DNA from: Pseudoneobacillus sp052180215
Lineage (GTDB): Bacteria > Bacillota > Bacilli > Bacillales > Cytobacillaceae
Length of the DNA: 64,000 nucleotides
NCBI RefSeq assembly: GCF_052180215.1
Contig: NZ_CP197471.1
Span: 4,302,001-4,366,000, forward strand
Reading direction: 5' to 3'
Part shown: positions 8,748-17,212 of the stretch, piece after piece
How positions within the stretch are numbered: position 1 is the first letter of the stretch
Layout of the letters: each line of letters starts with the position of its first letter
Position numbers and translations under genes: made by a program
Notes under the pieces: model-generated
Databases searched by the model: none
What the model was told of the DNA's origin: nothing
The model's input: only the letters and a program-made list of their open reading frames with translations

Positions 8748-9242
8748 ATGTATCCATACTCTACACAAGGTGGCCAAACCGGCTTCCAGCCTTACACAGG
8801 TGCAGGTCAGCAAACTCCATACTACCAGCCTCAAACACCAACTATACCAACAGCATCAGGTCAAAGTTTTGGATTTCCGGCGGGGCAAGGTTTTGGGTTC
8901 CCTGGGCAAACACCACCTCAAGGTATGCCAGGTCCACAACCGGGACCAGGAGGCCAACTTCCAATAGAAGAATCCTATATTGAAAACATTCTACGCCTCA
9001 ATAAAGGGAAGCTTGCAACGGTATATGCTACATTCGAAAATAATACACAGTGGAATGCGAAAATATTCAAAGGAATTATTGAAGCCGCTGGAAGAGACCA
9101 TCTGATCCTAAGTGACCCACAAACTGGTCAGCGGATTTTACTTCCAATGGTATACTTAGATTATGTAACGTTTGATGAGGAAATTGAATATGAGTATCCG
9201 TTTGGCGGAGCTCCAAATTTAGTAAAATATCCGCCTAGATAA
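8748..9242 (+). CDS. gerQ: Spore coat protein GerQ
   Basis: A 164-residue coat protein. Residues 1-70 are rich in Gly, Pro and Gln (YSTQGGQTGFQPYTGAGQQ in part). The conserved C-terminal half begins PIEESYIENILRLNKGK and ends in LDYVTFDEEIEYEYPF, which I recognise as GerQ. In B. subtilis GerQ is crosslinked in the coat by the transglutaminase Tgl and is needed to position the cortex hydrolase CwlJ. The glutamines and lysines here are plausible crosslink sites. The ATG has AGGAGGGG upstream. Expected to be a late mother-cell gene. Confidence 0.9.
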   Translation: MYPYSTQGGQTGFQPYTGAGQQTPYYQPQTPTIPTASGQSFGFPAGQGFGFPGQTPPQGMPGPQPGPGGQLPIEESYIENILRLNKGKLATVYATFENNTQWNAKIFKGIIEAAGRDHLILSDPQTGQRILLPMVYLDYVTFDEEIEYEYPFGGAPNLVKYPPR

Positions 9243-9251
9243 AAGCAATGT

Positions 9252-9290
9252 AAAAGGGACTAAATCGTGATGATTTAGTCCCTTTCTTAT
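9252..9290. terminator. Bidirectional terminator between gerQ and ywdK
   Basis: A perfect 14-bp stem (AAAGGGACTAAATC with its complement) closes a 5-base loop. T-rich tails occur on both strands between two convergent genes. Confidence 0.9.
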
Positions 9291-9292
9291 TA

Positions 9293-9664
9293 CTATAAGT
9301 ATTTAACTGCAGCAACGATAAGTAAAACCCATGCGGCTAGGAAGGCCACTCCTCCAAGAGGTGTGATCGCTCCTAATACGCTAATTTTAGTTAGCGTTAA
9401 AGCATATAAGCTTCCCGAAAATAGAATGATTCCAATGAGCATTAACCAGCCAGACCAAGAAAGAAGGACATTGGCAGGAAGTTTCCCTAACAGAACGCCG
9501 ATAATCAATAATCCAGTTGCATGGAACATTTGGTACGTTACACCCGTTTTCCAAACGTCCAAATATTTTGGTTCTACCTTACCTTCCAATCCATGTGCCC
9601 CGAAAGCACCAAGTGCCACTGATAAAAAGGCATTTATCGCCCCTAAAATTATAAATGTTTTCAT
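9293..9664 (-). CDS. ywdK: DUF423 family membrane protein YwdK
   Basis: A 123-residue, four-helix membrane protein with the family signature [11 protein letters not shown] and [15 protein letters not shown]. The length and text match DUF423 (UPF0382). Function unknown. The ATG has GGAG upstream. It is 32 bases downstream of ywdI on the same strand, as in B. subtilis. Confidence 0.88.
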   Translation of the reverse strand: MKTFIILGAINAFLSVALGAFGAHGLEGKVEPKYLDVWKTGVTYQMFHATGLLIIGVLLGKLPANVLLSWSGWLMLIGIILFSGSLYALTLTKISVLGAITPLGGVAFLAAWVLLIVAAVKYL

Positions 9665-9696
9665 TTTTTTCTCCTTTTAAGCTGTTTTATTAAAAT

Positions 9697-9978
9697 TTAA
9701 AAATCAAATAAAGAATCGCCGTTTGCTTCTTCATCCATATCAAGCTTTTTGGATGGTAGTGAAGTGGTTGTTAACACTTGAGAAATTTGTGGCTTTGGTG
9801 GTGCAACAACTGGTTGGCTGAAGCTGCTTATTTCTCTATCATTTTCTTCTAAAATAAGCTCACATAGTATTTTAATGGAATGGATGCTTTCTCTTACCTT
9901 TGAAGAGCTTTCTAGCAATTTGGCTTTTTGCAATTCCTTTTCCATTTTCTTTAAAAGCTGGTTCACAGAGATATCCAT
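9697..9978 (-). CDS. ywdI: DUF5327 family protein YwdI
   Basis: A small, charged, mostly helical cytosolic protein of 93 residues that begins MDISVNQLLKKMEKELQKA and ends in an acidic tail (DEEANGDSLFDF). It matches Bacillus YwdI by sequence and by position upstream of ywdK. The frame extends to an ATG at 9987, but the AAGGA ribosome site is correctly spaced only for the ATG at 9978. Function unknown. Confidence 0.8.
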   Translation of the reverse strand: MDISVNQLLKKMEKELQKAKLLESSSKVRESIHSIKILCELILEENDREISSFSQPVVAPPKPQISQVLTTTSLPSKKLDMDEEANGDSLFDF

Positions 9979-10172
9979 CTTCTTCATCCTTTTTGACCGA
10001 TTTCATTCTTCTACCTAATCTATTTAACCATAAACAAAGACGATTACCAACTATATCAATTCAAGCGCCATCATTCGACTTGTTCCACGTGAAACGGGTC
10101 GAATGGTGCTGAAAATGACTTAGCTTGCTCTTTTTCGAACTCTAACCTTATAAAAAGTAATGCAGGCAGAAA

Positions 10173-10377
10173 ATTATCGGACTCTGGTTCCGTTATATTG
10201 ATCAAAATAGAGGAATTCTAGTTGTTATAGGACCGTGGTTCCGTTATGAGGTAAAATCAGGCGGTATTCTTGTATTATTCAGCGAATAGCGGATTCTCTG
10301 TCCTATATTACCTTGATTTTGTAGGTTTTTGTGATAATAACGGATTCTGTGTCCTATATTCCCTTGATTTTAATGAC
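10173..10377 (+). repeat. Four-unit imperfect repeat, spacing 51/61/51 bp
   Basis: Each unit has the form AT(A/C)GGA-N5-7-TCC-TAT followed by a TTGAT- or AAAATC-rich tail. Unit cores start at 10178, 10229, 10290 and 10341. Each core is an imperfect palindrome (GGA against TCC, ATA against TAT). Confidence 0.6.
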
Positions 10378-10423
10378 CCCCATTCCAATAACTAGTACCA
10401 TTCTCTTAAATCTGCTAAATCAT

Positions 10424-10448
10424 GTTTATTTTCTTCTTGATAGGTTAA
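10424..10448 (+). promoter_or_regulatory. Possible sigma-B promoter
   Basis: GTTTAT, 13 bases, then GGTTAA resembles the general-stress consensus GTTTAA-N13-GGGTAT. It fits a YflT-domain stress protein downstream, but the -10 match is imperfect. Confidence 0.3.
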
Positions 10449-10516
10449 ATAACTAGTACCCAAGGGACAAGGCATTCCTTTCTCTTCGGGCAAAAACCAA
10501 AGGAGGAGATTTTCAT

Positions 10517-10840
10517 ATGTATCGTGTATTTGTCGTTGAAAATGGAGTACAAGCAACAGAAAAAATCTCGACTCTTGTGAATGAAGGGTTTTCCCAGGAT
10601 CAAATTTATTTATTTGCCCATGATGAAAACCGCTCGGAACATTTAACGGAAGCTACCAATACTAGTGAAGTAGGCTTTGAGGAACAAGGTTTGCTCGGTT
10701 CCATTGGAAACATGTTTAAAAAGCGTGGAGACGATCTGCGATCCAAATTCGAGTCATTAGGATTATCCCATATGGAAGCTGAAAAATATGAAGAAGAACT
10801 TGATAGAGGGAAAGTCGTTTTAATTGGGACTTCCCATTAA
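10517..10840 (+). CDS. General stress protein, YflT (GSP17M) domain
   Basis: A 107-residue cytosolic protein beginning MYRVFVVENGVQATEKIS, which is the ferredoxin-like domain of heat/general stress protein 17M (YflT). The middle region is glycine-rich (GLLGSIGNMFKKR) and the end is LDRGKVVLIG. Family members in B. subtilis belong to the sigma-B regulon. The biochemical role is unknown. Strong ribosome site AGGAGGAG. Single gene with its own terminator. Confidence 0.8.
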   Translation: MYRVFVVENGVQATEKISTLVNEGFSQDQIYLFAHDENRSEHLTEATNTSEVGFEEQGLLGSIGNMFKKRGDDLRSKFESLGLSHMEAEKYEEELDRGKVVLIGTSH

Positions 10841-10900
10841 TGGACAAAGCGTCAGGGACCCGTTTAGCAAAGCACATTAGATGCTAGATATAAAAAGTAA

Positions 10901-10936
10901 AACGAGGCAATCCCCGGAGATTGCCTCGCTTTTTTA
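10901..10936. terminator. Bidirectional terminator between stress gene and moeB
   Basis: CGAGGCAATC pairs perfectly with GATTGCCTCG across a 6-base loop, with T/A tails on both strands. Confidence 0.9.
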
Positions 10937-10944
10937 CTATGCCA

Positions 10945-11964
10945 TTATCCTAAAATCTTCTGATATATGGTCTTGGCCTGTGTAAGGTCCTTCGTGCCAT
11001 GAATGAGCGCGCGTCCATCCTGAAAAATAACGAGGCGGTTTTCTGCCCACTCTACTGATAGTAAATATGGATTTCCCTTTACCTCATACCCTAGTCTTTT
11101 TAATTGTTCAGCCAACTCACTCAAAACGAGCTGCTTTGGTTGGGGCGGTCGAATTTGAACCGTATCACGACCGCACAAGACGGTTGTTTTCGTTTGATTT
11201 TCTACCGCTAAGTATGGATAGGTTGGCGCTTCACCGCAGGAGAGGCAATGCTGCTTTTTCGCTCTCGACATTTTCATAGAGGTATACTGGTTTCGCCACA
11301 TATCAAAGCTGACAAAGGATGTTCTTACTGCTTCCCAATCTTCTACTAATATCTTTAAAGCTTCCGCAGATTGTTGGGCGATGACCATTTGAACGGTTGG
11401 CCCAATAATGCCCCCTGTATCACAGGTCATACCTTGAATCGGAATCGATTGCAAAAGACAATTTAAACAAGGTGTTTTCCCCGGAATAATCGTAAAACTC
11501 ATGCCAAAGCTCCCGACACAAGCTCCATAAATCCAAGGAATTTTATATTTCTGCGACAAATCGTTGATCATCATTCTTGTTTCAAAATTATCCGTCGCAT
11601 CGATCATTAAATCGATATCTTGGATAAATTCTACTAGCATTTCGACGTTCGCGTCGCCTATAATCGGCCTAATATCAACAGAAGAGTCAATCGCTCTTAA
11701 TCTTTTAAATGCCGCGGCTGCTTTGGGCAGCTTCTCTAAAACATCTTCTTCCGTGTAGAGCTGCTGTCTTTGAAGATTACTAGCTTCCACATAATCACGA
11801 TCGATAATCGTTAATTTTCCAACTCCCGCACGAGTTAGAACTTCAGCATTCCCTGATCCAAGGGCTCCGGCACCAATTAATAGCACATGCTTTGAACGAA
11901 TTTTTGCTTGTCCTTCTTTTCCAATCGGTGGAAAAAGTTCTTGTCTTGAATATCGGTCTTGCAC
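10945..11964 (-). CDS. moeB: Molybdopterin-synthase adenylyltransferase MoeB (ThiF/MoeB family)
   Basis: Adenylates the C-terminal glycine of MoaD before sulfur transfer. 339 residues. The nucleotide site is GAGALGSGNAEVL. The substrate loop has the DATDNFETR motif. Paired cysteines CLNC and CLSC bind structural zinc. The last 70 residues extend past the E1 fold. GTG start with GGGGAGGG. It is the last gene of a minus-strand run with moaD and moaE, which favours MoeB over ThiF. Confidence 0.88.
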   Translation of the reverse strand: MQDRYSRQELFPPIGKEGQAKIRSKHVLLIGAGALGSGNAEVLTRAGVGKLTIIDRDYVEASNLQRQQLYTEEDVLEKLPKAAAAFKRLRAIDSSVDIRPIIGDANVEMLVEFIQDIDLMIDATDNFETRMMINDLSQKYKIPWIYGACVGSFGMSFTIIPGKTPCLNCLLQSIPIQGMTCDTGGIIGPTVQMVIAQQSAEALKILVEDWEAVRTSFVSFDMWRNQYTSMKMSRAKKQHCLSCGEAPTYPYLAVENQTKTTVLCGRDTVQIRPPQPKQLVLSELAEQLKRLGYEVKGNPYLLSVEWAENRLVIFQDGRALIHGTKDLTQAKTIYQKILG

Positions 11965-12004
11965 TATTAGCCCTCCCCCTTGTTACAACTCAACCAATGC
12001 TATA

Positions 12005-12238
12005 TCAACCACCGCTTACTGGCGGAATAAACGCAATTGTATCGCCTTCTTCAATGATATCCTCATCGGAAGCAAATTCTTCATTAATGGCCGTCATTAC
12101 TGTATCTAATTTTTGAAAGCCAAATTTAGTGACGATTTCTTCCTTTAACTCAGCAACCGTTTTTCCAGCTGCCTCTATTTCTACGGATTCACTGCCGGCT
12201 ACATCTCGCAGATGAGCAAAAAATAAAACCTTATTCAT
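12005..12238 (-). CDS. moaD: Molybdopterin synthase small subunit MoaD
   Basis: A 77-residue ubiquitin-fold sulfur carrier ending in PPVSGG. The terminal Gly-Gly is adenylated by MoeB and then thiocarboxylated. The ribosome site GAGGAGGG lies inside the end of moaE, and the two genes overlap by 8 bases, indicating coupled translation. Confidence 0.93.
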   Translation of the reverse strand: MNKVLFFAHLRDVAGSESVEIEAAGKTVAELKEEIVTKFGFQKLDTVMTAINEEFASDEDIIEEGDTIAFIPPVSGG

Positions 12239-12698
12239 TCAGATCACCCTCCTCAGGCTTTCCACTTGGATAAGCAACAGTCTCTAATTGATTGCCAATC
12301 CATTCGTCCCCATCTTCCCAATGTTCCTTTTTCCAAATAGGAACAATTTCTTTAATTCTTTCAATCGCATATCGATTTGCCTCATAAGCATCTGCACGAT
12401 GGGGTGTTGAAACAGCAATTACCACCGCGATATCGGTAATATCTAGCTTGCCAACTCGGTGTGTAATCGCCACCTTTGAGCCTTTCCAGCGTTCTTCGAT
12501 TTCTGCGCCAATTTGAGCTAATTTTTTCACCGCCATAGATTCGTACGCTTCATAGACTAAATAGAGCGTCTTTTTTCCATGGGTTAACTCTCGAACCGTC
12601 CCAATAAAGGTTGTAATCGCTCCCGCTTCACGTTGAACGACCTTATCGATGACGGACTGTGTGTTAATCGGCTCTTTTGATATTTCAAATAGGTTCAT
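12231..12698 (-). CDS. moaE: Molybdopterin synthase large subunit MoaE
   Basis: A 155-residue catalytic subunit. With MoaD it inserts two sulfurs into cyclic pyranopterin monophosphate. Family motifs visible are GAITTFIGTVRE, YLVYEAYESMA, HRVGKLDI and the active-site lysine region PIWKKEHWEDG. ATG start with GGGTG upstream. It lies between the MoeA-type genes and moaD in one operon. Confidence 0.93.
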   Translation of the reverse strand: MNLFEISKEPINTQSVIDKVVQREAGAITTFIGTVRELTHGKKTLYLVYEAYESMAVKKLAQIGAEIEERWKGSKVAITHRVGKLDITDIAVVIAVSTPHRADAYEANRYAIERIKEIVPIWKKEHWEDGDEWIGNQLETVAYPSGKPEEGDLNE

Positions 12699-12789
12699 GT
12701 GTTCACCCGTTTTCTAAAAAAATGATTTCTGTTACACTCGTCTGATGATCTTCATTAACATTGTGATATCAACTATGAGTATTAACCAA

Positions 12790-14712
12790 TTATCCTATAA
12801 ATCTCGGCTCAGCCTTTTCGACCACTGCATAGCCGCCAATTTTGTCGACTTCCTTTTTAAATTCCTCCGATTGAATCACGTCTAGTAAAAGCTGCCCTTG
12901 AGAGCTTTCATAAAATGATTTGGTCATCACTAAATCGTATTCTTCATCGGCTACTGGAATAAAGGTTAAATCCATTGCCTTCGCGGCTGGGAAAATTCCA
13001 AGTCCTACTGCATTATCACTGTTTTTCACTTCTGCTGCAACACTTAAATGCGAAAACATTTCCCGTGAATAGCCGGTAATATTGGTTGGAGTAAGCTGAT
13101 TCTCTTTTAATAGTTTATCAAAAAGAACCCGTGTCCCTGCCCCTTTTTGACGGTTGACAAAATGAGCTCCTTTATCGGCAATATCCGTAACCGATTCAAT
13201 AGCCAACGGATTTCCTTTTGGCAAGAACCAGCCTTGTTTTCTTTTTAAAAATGGATAAAGAACGATCTCTTGTCCTGCTAAAAAACGCTCCACATATGGT
13301 AAATTGTATTGATTGGTTTCAGGATCTAATAAATGGACACCCGCAATGTGGGCCTCCCCTTTTTTAATCGCCATTAATCCGGCCATACTACCAACATGGG
13401 AAGAGATAATTTTACTATGCAGATTCACCTTTTTCAGCTGAACGGACAGTAAATCGATGGTTAAATCATGACTGCCATTAAAAACGATGGCCTGGCTTAT
13501 TTCCTCTACAGGCTTTAATAATTCCACTTGAACTAGTTCGCCTTGTTCATAACCGCTGTTTTCCGGCGGAATGACTAATAAACCATCTGCCCGAACAAGA
13601 GACATCGTCACACCCGCAGCTCTCGTCAATGGATTAGCCACATATTGCCCATCCACAAAGCCAATATTCATGCGCACAAAATCTTCCGCACCCATGGTAG
13701 ATACAATCCTGCGACCGAGCTTCACTTCTAGAGTTTGTCTTTTCGGAACTGGAATTTGATAGTAATCGCAAATTAATGGTCGGATAAACCATTCCAACGC
13801 CATATAGGCTGAAACTGGGTATCCTGGGACTCCAACTACGATAGTCCCATTAATTTTTCCAAGAATAACAGGCTTACCGGGTCTTGTCGCTACACCATGT
13901 GTAAACACTTCACCCAATTCCTCGATAATATGAACAGTATAATCCTTTGACCCAGCCGAGGAACCAGCATTAATGACAACAATATCAGATTCCACCGTTG
14001 CTTTTAAAAGCGCTTCGCGAATTTTATCCGGCTCATCCTTTACAATCTCCGTTAAAAGCGGTTGTCCGCCCCAATCTAAAATATAACTTGCAAATACAGA
14101 ACCATTAAATTCGATTAATTTACCAGCGGAAAGGTCTTCATGAGGCTGAACAAGTTCATTCCCAGTTGGAATAATCGTTATCACTGGTTTTTCCCAAACC
14201 GGAACCTTTAACACCTTCGAAGCTAATAAAGCCCCCATATCCACAGGTCTGATCGTGTGACCTTGTGGAAATAACATTTCCTCTTGAACAATATCCTCAC
14301 CAATCGGACGGATATGTTGCCAAGGTGACGCAGGTTCGATAATTTCTAGTGTATTCTCATCTATTTCTTCTATATTTTCAATCATAATGACCGCATTATA
14401 CGGACTTGGAACAGCATTCCCTGTATCCACATAGATAAAATCTTCATTTCGTTTTAGCTGAATCGGATTCTTCTCATGCGCCATATACGTCTTTTCCGCT
14501 TCAACAGCAATTCCATCCATCGCGGAAGCATGATAATGAGGCATAGACGTTTTCGCAAATATCGGCTCCGCTGTGATGCGGTTTAATGCTTCAACACTAT
14601 CGACCCATTCCATTTTCCGCGTCGGCGCAAAGTGGGATAAAATTTCTTGAAGTGCCTCTTGGCGCGGCTTGTCTTGCAGATAGATTTTTCGTTTATATGT
14701 CGTTTGTATCAT
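12790..14712 (-). CDS. MoeA-type molybdopterin molybdotransferase fused to a periplasmic-binding-protein-like domain
   Basis: A two-part protein of 640 residues. Residues 1-400 are MoeA-like (DGIAVEA, IIPTGNELV, NAGSSAGSKDYT, GVPGYPVSAYMALEWF), which inserts molybdate into adenylated molybdopterin. Residues about 420-640 resemble a PBP-like/LysR-substrate-type domain (GSHDLTIDLLSVQL, GSMAGLMAIKKGEAHIAG, RQKGAGTRVLFDKLL), likely binding molybdate or a similar anion. The frame has a GTG at 14721, but AAGGTG is best spaced for the ATG at 14712. It starts about 12 bases after moeA. Such fusions are known in Bacillaceae. Confidence 0.85.
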   Translation of the reverse strand: MIQTTYKRKIYLQDKPRQEALQEILSHFAPTRKMEWVDSVEALNRITAEPIFAKTSMPHYHASAMDGIAVEAEKTYMAHEKNPIQLKRNEDFIYVDTGNAVPSPYNAVIMIENIEEIDENTLEIIEPASPWQHIRPIGEDIVQEEMLFPQGHTIRPVDMGALLASKVLKVPVWEKPVITIIPTGNELVQPHEDLSAGKLIEFNGSVFASYILDWGGQPLLTEIVKDEPDKIREALLKATVESDIVVINAGSSAGSKDYTVHIIEELGEVFTHGVATRPGKPVILGKINGTIVVGVPGYPVSAYMALEWFIRPLICDYYQIPVPKRQTLEVKLGRRIVSTMGAEDFVRMNIGFVDGQYVANPLTRAAGVTMSLVRADGLLVIPPENSGYEQGELVQVELLKPVEEISQAIVFNGSHDLTIDLLSVQLKKVNLHSKIISSHVGSMAGLMAIKKGEAHIAGVHLLDPETNQYNLPYVERFLAGQEIVLYPFLKRKQGWFLPKGNPLAIESVTDIADKGAHFVNRQKGAGTRVLFDKLLKENQLTPTNITGYSREMFSHLSVAAEVKNSDNAVGLGIFPAAKAMDLTFIPVADEEYDLVMTKSFYESSQGQLLLDVIQSEEFKKEVDKIGGYAVVEKAEPRFIG

Positions 14713-14724
14713 ACTGTTCACACC

Positions 14725-15954
14725 TTATCGAAAGAGTCTAACCGAAACAAAATCTCCCTTTTGAACTCCTTCATTTTGCGAAGGAATCTCTATCAATCCT
14801 TCACTTTTCACAAGAGTAGAGATCAAACTGGATTTTCCGAAAATCGGCTCTGCATACCACTGTTCATTTTCTTGAAAAAGACGAACACGAATATAATCCG
14901 TTCTTCCCGGTGAAGAAGGAATATTCTTGGTGATCATCGCTTTTGCTAACTGTATATCTTGGCGGTTGTAGCCTTGCAATTCATCTAGTATGGACTTCCC
15001 AAATAATTGAAAGATCACCATAGCAGAGGCTGGATGACCTGGTAAACCAATAATCGGTTTTCCGTTTGCCATTGATAGAATCGTTGGTTTCCCTGGTTTT
15101 ATCGATATACCATGGACAAAAACTCCAGGCTGCCCCAAAGATTCAATCACATCCACCGAGTAATCCTTTGTTCCAACAGAGCTGCCACCAGAAAGAATCA
15201 AACAATCTACTTTTTCAAGCAATGCTTTCGTTCTGTTGGAAAGCTCCTCTTCCTCATCATGAACAATTCCATCATGAATAAATTCATAGCCCCATTCCTG
15301 TACCATGGAACCGATGGTGATTCCATTCATATCGCGGATTTCCCCTAATGATGGCTCTGCCTTTTCAATCGGAACAATCTCATCACCAGTTGAAATATAA
15401 CCAATCACTGGTTTTCGATAGACCCCCACTTCTAGAATTCCTTGAGCAGCGAGTGCTCCTAACTCCTGCGGACGCAATCTAGTACCCTTAGTTAGTAAAA
15501 GCTCCCCTTCTAGCAAATCTTCGCCAACGGAGATTACATTTTCCCCCGGTGCTACCTGTTTGAACACATTTAATAGACCAGTTAAATCCTCACAATGCTC
15601 CACCATTACTACAGCATCGCTGCCTTCGGGAATCATTCCACCCGTTGGTACATACATGGCCTCTCCACCAAGAACAGGACTTGGAGGCACTACTCCCATT
15701 TTCACTTCGCCTGTTACCGTTAAAAACCCAGGCATGTTTTCAGATGACCCAAAGGTATCGCTTGCCTGAACCGCATAGCCATCCACCGAGGAACGTCTAA
15801 AGTTCGGAACATTTTCTTTTACTACTATATCTTCAGCTAACACGAAATGAAGCGCTTCATAAAGCGACTTTCTCACTATTTCTAGGTTCGGTTTCACATA
15901 TTCTTTTATTAATTGATGCGTTTCTTCGACTGTTTTGACTTGGAAAAATTTCAT
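14725..15954 (-). CDS. moeA: Molybdopterin molybdotransferase MoeA
   Basis: A stand-alone 409-residue MoeA. The four-domain family is visible through RRSSVDGYAVQASDTFG, GEDLLEGELLLTKGTRL, YISTGDEIV, LILSGGSSVGTKDYSVDVI and GLPGHPASAMVIFQLFG. It catalyses molybdate insertion into adenylated molybdopterin. The ATG has AAGGAAGAGG. It sits directly upstream of the MoeA fusion gene, so the operon carries two MoeA domains. Confidence 0.92.
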   Translation of the reverse strand: MKFFQVKTVEETHQLIKEYVKPNLEIVRKSLYEALHFVLAEDIVVKENVPNFRRSSVDGYAVQASDTFGSSENMPGFLTVTGEVKMGVVPPSPVLGGEAMYVPTGGMIPEGSDAVVMVEHCEDLTGLLNVFKQVAPGENVISVGEDLLEGELLLTKGTRLRPQELGALAAQGILEVGVYRKPVIGYISTGDEIVPIEKAEPSLGEIRDMNGITIGSMVQEWGYEFIHDGIVHDEEEELSNRTKALLEKVDCLILSGGSSVGTKDYSVDVIESLGQPGVFVHGISIKPGKPTILSMANGKPIIGLPGHPASAMVIFQLFGKSILDELQGYNRQDIQLAKAMITKNIPSSPGRTDYIRVRLFQENEQWYAEPIFGKSSLISTLVKSEGLIEIPSQNEGVQKGDFVSVRLFR

Positions 15955-16065
15955 ACGAACCTCTTCCTTTTTTAAAAGTAAGAAATTATATTTCTCATAA
16001 GGTTCTTTATTCTAGAAGAGTCTGGTTATATCCTGCCAAAATGTCATTTTCCCTCTTGGAACATG

Positions 16066-16650
16066 TTATTTAAATGGTTTGTATTGGACGGCCTTTTCAT
16101 ATTCTGATGGTTCATTCATATTAAATAACGTCATCGTATCAATTTTCAACTCATCCATGACTTTTAACCGTATTCTCTCAAAAAAAGATCGCATTCTTAA
16201 CTGATTTTCATCTAGTGATTTTTGAATTTCCGGTAAGCAGCTTTTTCGATAGGCCGCGAAAAGGGGATGCATTCTTCCTTCCACATAAGGCACAGCTGCA
16301 TCGTTTTGAGATAATTGTTCTAGCAATAATTGTGCTAATGTTTGCGAAATAAATGGCATGTCACACGCAACAAGTAAGTTTTTTTCTGTGCTCGATGCAA
16401 GCAGCCCCGCCTCTAATCCTGCTAGTGGCCCCATCCCTTTCCGCTTATCTGCTACAAGCGGCAGACCGAGAAACTCATATTCATCAAAATGATTGGTGAC
16501 CACAATCAACTCACTCGTAATTGGCCTTATCTCTTCTATCACTTTTTCAATAACCGTTTTTTGGCCGATTTTTAAAAGAGCTTTATTGGTCCCCATTCGA
16601 CTCGAATTTCCTCCAGCCAAAATAATTCCTGTTGCGATCACCGTTTTCAC
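16066..16650 (-). CDS. mobA: Molybdenum cofactor guanylyltransferase MobA
   Basis: A 194-residue nucleotidyltransferase with the N-terminal signature GIILAGGNSSRMGTNKALL and the VACDMPF metal motif. MobA attaches GMP to the cofactor to make bis-MGD for DMSO-reductase-type enzymes such as nitrate reductase. GTG start with AAGGA 8 bases upstream. It is the first gene of the minus-strand cofactor run and lies 110 bases before moeA. moaA, moaB and moaC are not in the window. Confidence 0.88.
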   Translation of the reverse strand: MKTVIATGIILAGGNSSRMGTNKALLKIGQKTVIEKVIEEIRPITSELIVVTNHFDEYEFLGLPLVADKRKGMGPLAGLEAGLLASSTEKNLLVACDMPFISQTLAQLLLEQLSQNDAAVPYVEGRMHPLFAAYRKSCLPEIQKSLDENQLRMRSFFERIRLKVMDELKIDTMTLFNMNEPSEYEKAVQYKPFK

Positions 16651-16749
16651 CCCGTTTTCCTTGTTTTGCCAATTATATCACTCCTTAACCATGATTGTAG
16701 ATTCGGCTGCATGAGAATGAAAAAGTTTAAACTTTGAGTACACGAAATT

Positions 16750-16777
16750 TTGTTTGTGAAAAAATTATTGTTATAAT
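16750..16777 (+). promoter_or_regulatory. Likely sigma-A promoter of yojF-bshB2
   Basis: TATAAT at 16772-16777 with TTGTTT 16 bases upstream, in an A/T-rich stretch 63 bases before the yojF start. Confidence 0.5.
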
Positions 16778-16840
16778 TTATTGTGATTAGTAAATACGCT
16801 CATATAGACGAAATATCCCGTTAGAATAGGAGGGAAAAAC

Positions 16841-17188
16841 GTGGAAATAGTGAACAAAGAGCTTGTACAAAAAGCAATCGACCAATTTTCAAACCAATCC
16901 GTTTATGTCCATTTGGAAACGACGAATGGCGCTTACGCTACCCACAACGATGAATCATTTTTCTCTTCTGGTGCTTATATTCGCAATGCACAAGTAGAGT
17001 TAGAATACGGAAAGATTACCGGCCCTGGACCGTACCGTGTCGGGATTAAAATTCCACTAGGCTGGATATATGCAGAAGGCATTACCCACTACACCGTTGA
17101 CGAAAAAGGACGCCTCTTACTGGCGGGGCATGACTTTAAAGGGAAACTCGCTGTTGCCCTTGAAATCAGTCAAACCCCTTTTGAATAA
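16841..17188 (+). CDS. yojF: DUF1806 family protein YojF
   Basis: A 115-residue protein of DUF1806. The text (NKELVQKAIDQFSNQ, VYVHLETTNGAYA, GPGPYRVGIKIPLGWIYAEG) matches Bacillus YojF, which is found next to the bacillithiol deacetylase gene. GTG start with AGGAGGG. It is 24 bases ahead of bshB2 and surely co-transcribed. The role is not established but may relate to bacillithiol. Confidence 0.88.
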   Translation: MEIVNKELVQKAIDQFSNQSVYVHLETTNGAYATHNDESFFSSGAYIRNAQVELEYGKITGPGPYRVGIKIPLGWIYAEGITHYTVDEKGRLLLAGHDFKGKLAVALEISQTPFE

Positions 17189-17212
17189 CCGATAGAAAGG
17201 AGTGCATCACCC

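Larger units (their letters stand above)
9979..10516. other. Divergent intergenic region carrying a 51-bp-spaced repeat
   Basis: About 540 bases without a credible gene between ywdI and a stress gene. It holds the four-unit repeat listed at 10173-10377, two copies of AATAACTAGTACC (about 10387 and 10449), and a possible sigma-B promoter before the + gene. Confidence 0.7.

Noticed and set aside
10849..10870. GTCAGGGACCC motif as part of a hairpin repeat
   Set aside because: No complementary arm was found within 60 bases.
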